Shown in pieces: positions 1-5,205 of a DNA stretch of 6,118 bases. The position numbers and the translations under genes were made by a program. Numbering within the stretch: position 1 is the stretch's first letter; each line of letters opens with the position of its first letter. The stretch covers positions 1 through 6,118 of the forward strand of contig QHPA01000411.1 of the NCBI GenBank assembly GCA_003218935.1, read 5' to 3'. The notes under the pieces were generated by a model. It saw only the letters and a program-made list of their open reading frames with translations, had not been told where the DNA came from and ran no database searches. The DNA comes from Verrucomicrobiota bacterium. Lineage in GTDB: Bacteria; Verrucomicrobiota; Verrucomicrobiia; Limisphaerales; AV2.

Positions 1-590
1 ATTCCAGCCAGCTCATCTCCCGATTGATGAAGTGGGATGGCTGAAAGGTTCTTGCCGCCGTTACCATAGTGAAAGACCGCAGACTACCGTGACAAGGCTG
101 TAAATGGCGAGTTACAATTCTGTGACGAACCGCGGGGCGGGCGGATCTCGACGCCGCTGTGGCGTGCGGATGCCGCGAGCTGGCGAGTCCTGCTTGACGA
201 AGCCACGCAACGGGAATTTTGCGCTCGGCAGGTTCTATCGAGCGCTCTGGCGTGGCGGTAAGCGACGAGGCACTGGTGCCGCGGGCGGACGGGGGGACCA
301 TGCGAGGGTGCCGGGACTGCTCCAAAGTCGGTAGTGGAACCGGTTGCGCTTTCGGTGGGGCGAGCGTCCTCGCGAGCCGGCTCGTCAGCCTCGGGCAACC
401 AAAGTGTACTTTCTCCATGGACTTGCGCAGATGAATCGAGCGACCCTGGAGGACAAATTGTGCAGTGTTAAAAAACTTGACGCTCCATCCGGCAGGCGTA
501 GGGTCGCGCCGACATCCATGGGGCGCGGCCTTTTAGTCCGTTAGTTTCATTTTTAAAGGCCCGTTCAGCCAGACAGCACTAATACACCAA
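1..590. other. Left intergenic region, no supported gene
   Basis: No reading frame here looks like a protein. The frames that stay open are Arg/Pro/Ala/Gly-rich, overlap on both strands and have no ribosome binding site, as expected of GC-rich non-coding DNA. A frame open from the left edge ends with TAA at 101-103 and another with TGA at 42-44; either could be the tail of an upstream gene, but neither is recognisable. Visible structure consists of a 12-base palindrome CGAGCCGGCTCG at 373-384, AAAGT/ACTTT arms near 400-411 and GCGCTC/GAGCGC arms at 221-245. The stretch around 350-420 resembles spurious peptides I recall from GC-rich Verrucomicrobiota intergenic repeats, so a dispersed repeat is possible but not shown by this single copy. 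Confidence 0.5.
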
Positions 591-621
591 GCCTCGCCTG
601 GGGACCGGAGTAATCTCCCGT

Positions 622-664
622 CCAGTCCAGTGGGACTGGTGCTGAGCAGGCGGCACCAGTTTCA
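622..664 (+). promoter_or_regulatory. Structured leader with two mutually exclusive hairpins
   Basis: Two strong hairpins share the same bases about 40-80 nt upstream of the radical SAM start codon. Hairpin A pairs CCAGTCC (622-628) with GGACTGG (633-639) around the tetraloop AGTG. Hairpin B pairs ACTGGTGCTG (635-644) with CGGCACCAGT (651-660), ten pairs including one G-U, around a six-base loop; it can be lengthened with weaker pairs to 631-664. Bases 635-639 are used by both, so only one can form at a time. No U-run follows, so neither is a simple terminator. The arrangement would suit a regulatory leader or could be the end of a small repeat; I recognise no known riboswitch class. Confidence 0.4.
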
Positions 665-702
665 GAACGCCGAACCGATCGACTGCAAAACCAGTTCCTA
701 CT

Positions 703-2301
703 ATGAAAATTGGAGTCATCGAGCTGATTGAGGACACCGCATCGAAGAGTTGGACGGATCGCATCTACCGCGCCTTTTTCAAAAAATATCATGCGAGCAT
801 AACGCCACAGGCCGTCTCAGTATGGTGCCGACAGTTAGGGCACCAGGTTTGGTACGCCACCTACTACGGGCAACGGGACCCTGTAAGATTGCTTCCGGAC
901 GAACTCGACGTTGTCTTCGTCGCGAGCTACACGCAGGCCAGTGCGCTCGCTTACGCCCTGGCGAAGGTCTACCGGATGAGAAAGACGCTGACGGTCATTG
1001 GAGGGCCTCATGCCAAAGCTTTTCCCAGGGATTGCCTCCGCTTCTTCGATCTGGCGGTCCAAGACTGCGACAAGACGCTGATCGACGACATTCTTCGGGG
1101 GCATTTCGACCGGCACACGGTCATTACCAGTGGCCGGCCTCTAAGGGAAATTCCGAGCGCGGAAGAGCGAATGCCTGAGATAATCGCTGCCTCTCTCGTC
1201 GGGGGCAGGCTGCGTCGCCTGAGTGTAGTCCCGCTGCTCAGCAGTGTCGGCTGCCCGTACAGTTGCGATTTTTGCGTGGACTGGAACAATCCTTATGTGC
1301 TTTTCCCACCGGAACTCTTGGAAGCCGACCTTCGGTATTTGGCCAGGAACTGGCCTGGAGTCATGGTGACCTACCATGATCCGAACTTCGGCGTGAAGTT
1401 TGATCAGGTGCTGAGCATTGTGGAAGAGATTCCGAAGGAAAAACGCAGTCCGTACATCATCGAAAGCTCGCTCTCCATTTTACGCGGAGCAAAGCTGCGG
1501 CGTCTGAGAGACACCAAATGCCTGTTCATCGCGCCGGGAGTCGAGTCATGGAACAATTACTCCAACAAAGCCGGAGTTGGCGCCACGGTGGGGAAGGCAA
1601 AGCTCACACAGGTCGTCGAGCACTTTCGAGAAATCCGGCAGTACGTACCCGGTCTCCAGGCGAACTTCCTGTTTGGCACCGACGCGGATCAGGGAGAGGA
1701 ACCGGTTGAGTTGACCAAGGAGTTTATTCGGGCGGTTCCGTTTGTTTGGCCTACGATCAACATTCCCACCCCCTTTGGCAACACTCCACTCTACGACCGC
1801 GCACTGGCTAACGCACAAATTTTGCAATCCATGCCTTTCAGTTTTTACTACACGCCCTACCTGGTCACCACCATGCCGCATTATCCTCCGCTTGAGTATT
1901 ATGACAAACTCATCGACCTCTATTCGACGATGACATCGAATGTGATGTTGAAAGGGCGGTTCGGGAAGGAGTCAACCCTGGGCTTCAGCCTGCTCAACGG
2001 GCTTCGAACCTTCGCTATGCGGCAGGACCTTGCGGCGCTTCGACTCCTGCGGCGAATGCTGGCGACGGACCCGGAATTCCTTGCCTTCCACGAGGGCCGG
2101 ACGCGTTCGCTTCCCGAATTCTACCACCGTCGTTATGAGCAAAAGCTCGGGCGTTATGCAAACCTGATGTCTCGCGCCGAAAGGACGCCGGAGTTGGAGA
2201 AACCGGCTTCGCCGCTCGCGTCCACAGCGCCAGGTGGCGAGGTAGCTGATCGGCGCACTGCCGTGATTCGATCTCGCGCAACAGATGGTTTTCCACGTTG
2301 A
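703..2301 (+). CDS. Radical SAM protein with B12-binding-like N-terminal domain
   Basis: The 532-residue protein has the order of cobalamin-binding-domain radical SAM proteins. Residues 1 to about 140 form a Rossmann-like domain (MKIGVIELIED start, then a GGPHA turn near residue 100), and the radical SAM core follows. The [4Fe-4S] ligands are Cys184, Cys188 and Cys191 in GCPYSCDFC (CxxxCxxC), which would bind S-adenosylmethionine and generate the 5'-deoxyadenosyl radical in the cytoplasm. No DxHxxG motif is visible, so B12 may be bound base-on or not at all. The substrate cannot be told; relatives include methyltransferases and other enzymes on complex substrates. No partner biosynthetic genes lie nearby. 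ATG at 703 is chosen because the Rossmann strand begins at once, although no good Shine-Dalgarno precedes it. The last 35 or so residues after ELEKPASPL are low-quality Ala/Arg/Thr-rich sequence and may be acquired. A structured leader lies upstream. Confidence 0.9.
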   Translation: MKIGVIELIEDTASKSWTDRIYRAFFKKYHASITPQAVSVWCRQLGHQVWYATYYGQRDPVRLLPDELDVVFVASYTQASALAYALAKVYRMRKTLTVIGGPHAKAFPRDCLRFFDLAVQDCDKTLIDDILRGHFDRHTVITSGRPLREIPSAEERMPEIIAASLVGGRLRRLSVVPLLSSVGCPYSCDFCVDWNNPYVLFPPELLEADLRYLARNWPGVMVTYHDPNFGVKFDQVLSIVEEIPKEKRSPYIIESSLSILRGAKLRRLRDTKCLFIAPGVESWNNYSNKAGVGATVGKAKLTQVVEHFREIRQYVPGLQANFLFGTDADQGEEPVELTKEFIRAVPFVWPTINIPTPFGNTPLYDRALANAQILQSMPFSFYYTPYLVTTMPHYPPLEYYDKLIDLYSTMTSNVMLKGRFGKESTLGFSLLNGLRTFAMRQDLAALRLLRRMLATDPEFLAFHEGRTRSLPEFYHRRYEQKLGRYANLMSRAERTPELEKPASPLASTAPGGEVADRRTAVIRSRATDGFPR

Positions 2302-2364
2302 GGCGCGGATGGGCGGCCAAAGTCCGGAAGGGTGCGTCTTCCAGCGGCTGGTTTTGGTGAGGGT

Positions 2365-2439
2365 TGGAGCCAGCGGTCGGGATTGAACCGACTACAGACG
2401 GTTTACAAAACCGTTGCTCTACCACTGGGCTAATTCAGA
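2365..2439 (-). tRNA. tRNA-Thr(TGT)-like gene with unpaired acceptor stem (possible pseudo-tRNA)
   Basis: Read on the minus strand, the T arm is GTCGG-TTCAATC-CCGAC. The anticodon arm is ACGGT-TTTGTAA-ACCGT, giving anticodon TGT (threonine). The D arm is GCCC-AGTGGTA-GAGC with one C-A mismatch, and the 3' end is CGCTGGC-T-CCA with an encoded CCA. The 5' acceptor strand should be close to GCCAGCG, but the sequence there is TCTGAAT, which makes only about one Watson-Crick and two wobble pairs. The body is therefore a normal tRNA-Thr and the first seven bases have been replaced or have decayed. The aberrant end faces the recombinase gene. Probably non-functional. Confidence 0.75.
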
Positions 2440-2488
2440 TTTTAGCTTGCAAACAGGCAACTTTATCACTGTTTTCGTTTAGGCTTGT

Positions 2489-2516
2489 TTGAGATTGCAT
2501 ACTCAATTTGTATATG
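2489..2516 (+). promoter_or_regulatory. Candidate sigma-70-type promoter of the recombinase
   Basis: TTGAGA at 2489-2494 (five of six matches to the -35 consensus) and TATATG at 2511-2516 (four of six) are 16 bases apart, in a locally AT-rich stretch. The expected transcript start is near 2523, which makes ATG 2532 the sensible start of the recombinase and excludes the TTG at 2508 and ATG at 2514. TTGAG (2489-2493) and CTCAA (2502-2506) form an inverted repeat across the promoter, a possible operator. Confidence 0.35.
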
Positions 2517-2531
2517 GTATGGTTTTCCGCT

Positions 2532-3548
2532 ATGAAAAGAGCCGTACCATCACCGACCAAGCGCAAACCCGCCGCGGATGTTGATTGGACCAAAACACCG
2601 TACCCCAATCTCATCCGCTACAAGCCTAGCGGTAATTATTTTGGGAGGGTCCGGGTCGATGGCAAGCTAATCCGCCGTTCACTCGAAACGCATGTATTGA
2701 GTGTTGCCAAACTCAAGCTCTCCGACTTCCTGCAAGATCACCGCCGACTAGCGATCAACAAAGGCCAGTCTGTCAAAGGCGAAGTTATCATTGAAATGTT
2801 CAGAAAGGAAATCGAAGATGACCACAACAACAAGCCGCGCACCAAGCTTTACAAACAGGAGGTTTTGATCGCGCTGAAAAAGACGTGGCCGCAATTGTAT
2901 TCGACGGACATCGCCAAAATCAGCCAGAGGGACTGCAACGAGTGGGCGGCGCGCTACGGCAAGGATTACAGTCCCACCCGGTATAACGGCGCCTTGGGCA
3001 TCGTGCGCCGGATTTTCGAGATTGCTGTTGAACACGGCTATCGCGTGGACAATCCGGCCAGGTTCGTGGATCGGCGGCGGGTAAGGCCAAAGGAATTGCA
3101 TCTGCCTTCACAGGCGCAATTTCAGGAAATGGCAAAGCACATTGAAACATCCGGCGCGGGCCAAGCGAAAGATTGCGCGAACCTGTTCCGATTTCTGGCT
3201 TTCTCCGGTCTGCGGATAGACGAAGCTCGGCACGTTGTTTGGAATGACGTGGATTTTGAAAAAGGATTGCTGCACGTCCGAATCACGAAGAACGGAAAAG
3301 ACCGCTGGATTCCGCTGAATACGAGCCTGCGGCAACTGTTGGAGCAAATGCGTGCGGAGCGGGTGAAACGCATTACCCACCACGATTTGCGGCACTTGTT
3401 CGCTACACGCTGCATTGAGGCCGGCGTGGACATTCCAACGGTTTCGCGCTGGCTCGGACATCAAGACGGCGGCGCGCTGTGCATGAAAACCTACGGCCAT
3501 TTGCGCGATGAGCATAGCCAGCGGGAAGCGTTGAAGGTGACATTCTAA
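2532..3548 (+). CDS. Tyrosine recombinase / phage-type integrase, internally shortened
   Basis: Site-specific recombinase of the lambda Int/XerD family, which integrates or excises DNA through a phosphotyrosine link. Numbered from ATG 2532 (338 residues), the N-terminal part has a beta-rich arm-like segment (YFGRVRVDGKLIRRSL) and a SAM-like core-binding domain at about 80-180. The catalytic domain shows Arg228 in SGLRIDEA, Lys253 in ITKNGKDRWIPL, His284 and Arg287 in THHDLRHLFATR, His310 in WLGHQ and the nucleophile Tyr321 in MKTYGH. Spacings match XerD except Lys to His, which is 31 residues against 72 in XerD, so about 40 residues between MRAER and VKRITHHDLRH are missing without a frame break. 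Activity is doubtful. The frame can be read from TTG 2508, but a promoter covers that region and no Shine-Dalgarno supports any start. The gene lies between two tRNA-Thr genes, a common integrase setting. Confidence 0.88.
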   Translation: MKRAVPSPTKRKPAADVDWTKTPYPNLIRYKPSGNYFGRVRVDGKLIRRSLETHVLSVAKLKLSDFLQDHRRLAINKGQSVKGEVIIEMFRKEIEDDHNNKPRTKLYKQEVLIALKKTWPQLYSTDIAKISQRDCNEWAARYGKDYSPTRYNGALGIVRRIFEIAVEHGYRVDNPARFVDRRRVRPKELHLPSQAQFQEMAKHIETSGAGQAKDCANLFRFLAFSGLRIDEARHVVWNDVDFEKGLLHVRITKNGKDRWIPLNTSLRQLLEQMRAERVKRITHHDLRHLFATRCIEAGVDIPTVSRWLGHQDGGALCMKTYGHLRDEHSQREALKVTF

Positions 3549-3693
3549 GGCTCGCGAGCGCGACGGGAATCGGCCATCGGTAATTGACCTGCTTGCGAAG
3601 TTTTATGACAGCCATTGAAGAACAGCCATGCGCCAGCGAAAACGCATTTCACAAACTCCAGGACAATCTTACGAGCTCGGGAAGTCAAAAAAA

Positions 3694-3768
3694 TGGAGCC
3701 GCGAGTCAGGATTGAACTGACGACCGTCCGATTACAAATCGGATGCTCTACCGCTGAGCTATCGCGGC
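3694..3768 (-). tRNA. tRNA-Thr(TGT)
   Basis: A complete minus-strand cloverleaf with encoded CCA. The acceptor GCCGCGA pairs fully with TCGCGGC, the D arm is GCTC-AGCGGTA-GAGC, the anticodon arm TCCGA-TTTGTAA-TCGGA gives anticodon TGT, and the T arm is GTCAG-TTCAATC-CTGAC. The discriminator is T73, followed by CCA; a U73 tRNA-Thr is known from plastids and other bacteria. Seven T residues on the transcribed strand follow the CCA directly (3687-3693) and may help end transcription. Its 3' end points toward the 3' end of the recombinase gene, a position in which tRNA genes commonly serve as integration sites. Confidence 0.96.
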
Positions 3769-3783
3769 TTAAATACATTTGAT

Positions 3784-3811
3784 AGCATATTGTGGTATCA
3801 GCGTGCTTCAA
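3784..3811 (-). promoter_or_regulatory. Candidate promoter of tRNA-Thr
   Basis: On the minus strand TTGAAG (3811-3806) and TATGCT (3789-3784) are 16 bases apart. They lie 15 bases ahead of the mature tRNA 5' end in an AT-rich stretch between the tRNA and the convergent end of the next gene. Matches to consensus are four of six in each box, so the call is tentative; the position is what would be expected for the tRNA. Confidence 0.35.
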
Positions 3812-3857
3812 GTTTTTGTTTCCGCCATTCGCCCCACTCGTGCGATGAAGCCAACGT

Positions 3858-4436
3858 TCACACCCCGATCCTGCGACTGTGCTTTTGCTGGTGGTTGCGG
3901 GATTCCTTTTGAGCGACAGCTTGCGTGGTGAATTTATGGATGAATGAATCGGCGACGCGGCTCATGTCCTGGCCCGGATACTTCTCCGCGAGAAACTCTT
4001 TGACCTGCGCGGTCATGTCCTCCGTCCAAATCTGTAACGCTTGCCGCAGATCGTGGGTGAATGCTTTGAGGACTTCCCCGGCATTCCGTCCTCGGCTGCA
4101 GATTTCATTCCTGCCATTGGCTGGAAAATGCTCCACCACCGCGTATTCCGTCCCGTTGGCTAAAGGCCGGTGGCAAACAAAGATGTTGTCGAAAAGATGA
4201 TTGCTCTCGTGCCATTGTGAGCCGTCGGTGGTCAGAAGCGGATTTCCCTGCGGCGGTCTGTGTGAAGCCGCCAGGACAGCCAAGGCGGTCTTTGCAACGT
4301 CGCGTTCAAGGTGTTTAACCGCGTCGCGGCTGGCTGGGAACTGTTTGAGCGGTTCAGCGAAGTGGCGCACGGCTTCCACGTGGGCTTGGTCCTCGATTTC
4401 CGTTGGACGCCGGTTATTGAAAGGATTGTCATTCAT
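3858..4436 (-). CDS. Hypothetical protein of the mobile element
   Basis: The 192-residue product is not a family I can name. It is probably soluble: no signal peptide or membrane segment is visible. It starts MNDNPFNNRRPTEIEDQ, has a helical, charged N-terminal third with AKTALAVLAASHRP, and a central segment (WHESNHLFDNIFVC, EYAVVEHFPANGRNE) that reads as beta strands. A helical C-terminal third (AFTHDLRQALQIWTEDM, VKEFLAEKYPGQDMSRVADSF) ends in a basic tail, QQKHSRRIGV. The start at 4436 is supported by a TGAGGT ribosome binding site just upstream. The frame is intact although its surroundings are broken, and codon use looks coding. It was probably the second gene of a minus-strand operon whose first gene survives only as a tail. 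Its place beside a MobF remnant suggests plasmid or conjugative-element cargo; the role is unknown. Confidence 0.75.
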   Translation of the reverse strand: MNDNPFNNRRPTEIEDQAHVEAVRHFAEPLKQFPASRDAVKHLERDVAKTALAVLAASHRPPQGNPLLTTDGSQWHESNHLFDNIFVCHRPLANGTEYAVVEHFPANGRNEICSRGRNAGEVLKAFTHDLRQALQIWTEDMTAQVKEFLAEKYPGQDMSRVADSFIHKFTTQAVAQKESRNHQQKHSRRIGV

Positions 4437-4440
4437 AGCG

Positions 4441-4446
4441 ACCTCA
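4441..4446 (-). promoter_or_regulatory. Ribosome binding site overlapping an upstream stop codon
   Basis: TGAGGT on the minus strand lies four bases before ATG 4436. Its first three bases are also the TGA stop of the upstream gene remnant, which suggests translationally coupled neighbours and supports the chosen start of the hypothetical gene. Confidence 0.55.
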
Positions 4447-4497
4447 TTCGGATTTCAACAGCTTAAGCAATTCGTCGCGCGGAACGAGCAGTTTCGT
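4444..4497 (-). pseudogene. C-terminal remnant of an upstream operon gene
   Basis: The minus-strand frame reads TKLLVPRDELLKLLKSE and then TGA, seven bases before the start of the downstream hypothetical gene. The peptide is a plausible amphipathic C-terminal helix, and the tight spacing with a shared ribosome binding site is typical of an operon. Just upstream of the first Thr codon the frame meets TGA (4500-4498), and from about 4490 on the other strand the sequence is recognisable relaxase coding sequence. So the gene was probably cut off by a deletion or rearrangement here. With only 17 codons the family cannot be named and chance cannot be excluded. Confidence 0.4.
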
Positions 4498-4819
4498 TCA
4501 CACAACCTCACGCGCTCTTGACCCGCAATTGCACACGCATTTTGTCCTGTTCAACTGCACTTGGGACCGCAAAGAGAACCGGTGAAAGGCGCTCCAGACC
4601 GGCGATATGTTCGGCGCGCTTAACTACGCCACCGCCGTCTATCGCAACGAACTGGCCAGGCGGCTGCACCAGCTTGGTTACTCCACCCGGCGTACAGGCA
4701 CGGCGTTCGAGATCGAGGGGGTCGAGCCTGAATTGCTCGAACGATTCTCGAAGCGGTCGCAGCAACGGGACATGGCCGTCAAAGCCCGGGAGCAAAAGCT
4801 AGGTCGCAAACTCACCAAT
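4490..4819 (+). pseudogene. Relaxase-domain fragment of the MobF pseudogene
   Basis: This frame carries the metal-binding histidine triad of MobF relaxases. His codons at 4499, 4532 and 4538 are 11 and 2 residues apart, the same spacing as His150/161/163 of TrwC, within HTTSRALDPQLHTHFVLFN. TGA at 4583-4585 falls in CTWDRKENR*KALQTGDM, where the family has Trp, so a single G-to-A change (TGG to TGA) explains it. Beyond the stop the frame continues as GDMFGALNYATAVYRNELA, ELLERFSKRSQQRDMAV and LGRKLTN, all family-like. The first 140 or so residues, including the nicking tyrosine and the acidic residue, are absent. Translation could restart at ATG 4607 but would lack the histidines. Confidence 0.85.
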
Positions 4820-4826
4820 CGGTGGG

Positions 4827-5205
4827 AGGACCAACTTGGTCCGTGTCGGGGCCGAGTATTCGACGCGGGAGATTCTCACCAAAGAGTTGTTCCTGATCCG
4901 CACCGTCAACGCCGGCGTCGAGGCCGTCGCCCCCGTCGCCGACCGTTACCAGCCTCCCGCCCTGCTCGGCCCAGACCAAAGCAAAGCTCTGGCCCACGTC
5001 CTCACCAGTCCCGACCGCTTCACCGGATTCCGTGGCCTGGCCGGTTCCGGCAAAAGCACCGTGTTTGGTTGAACTGGCCCGCGTGCTCCGCCACGAAGGT
5101 TTTGAGCCGGTCTTTTGCGCGCCCACCTCTTCCGCAGCCGATACGCTGCACAAGGAAGGTCTGGACGCCGTGACGGTCCAACGGCTGCACTGCAATCCGA
5201 ACGCA
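4827..5205 (+). pseudogene. Helicase N-terminal fragment with Walker A motif, frameshifted
   Basis: The first frame reads RTNLVRVGAEYSTREILTKE, then LLGPDQSKALAHVLTSPDRF and GFRGLAGSGKST, the nucleotide-binding loop of the RecD/TraI helicase. Immediately after it, KSTVFG ends at TGA 5070-5072. Removing one T from the TTT at 5064-5066 restores KSTVLVELARVLRHEGFEP and continues to CAPTSSAADTLHKEGLDAV, the motif Ia region. So a single-base insertion accounts for this break. The 5' boundary follows a deletion that joined the relaxase part directly to the helicase part in another frame. Confidence 0.82.

Noticed and set aside
1..103. Tail of a gene entering from the left
   Set aside because: Two frames are open from the edge (ending at 44 and 103) and neither peptide is recognisable, so no choice can be defended.
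84..398. Minus-strand 104-residue frame and its plus-strand overlaps in the left region
   Set aside because: Arg/Pro/Ala-rich frames overlap on both strands with no ribosome binding site and no recognisable motif.
2015..2425. Minus-strand open frame as a 136-residue gene
   Set aside because: Its first 20 residues are a translation of the tRNA-Thr body and the rest runs opposite the radical SAM gene; only a short middle part looks coding-like, and that is reported as a finding.
3550..3559. Intrinsic terminator after the recombinase
   Set aside because: The short palindrome is not followed by a T-run on the plus strand.
3545..3811. Minus-strand 88-residue open frame
   Set aside because: It spans the intact tRNA-Thr, and the central peptide is tRNA sequence read as protein.
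4583..4585. TGA read as tryptophan or selenocysteine (recoding)
   Set aside because: TGA ends the radical SAM gene and the hypothetical gene in the same window, and the relaxase has several other disabling lesions, so a nonsense mutation is simpler.
5061..5072. Programmed frameshift after Walker A
   Set aside because: No slippery heptamer with downstream structure is evident, and the protein is already broken upstream and downstream; a one-base insertion fits better.
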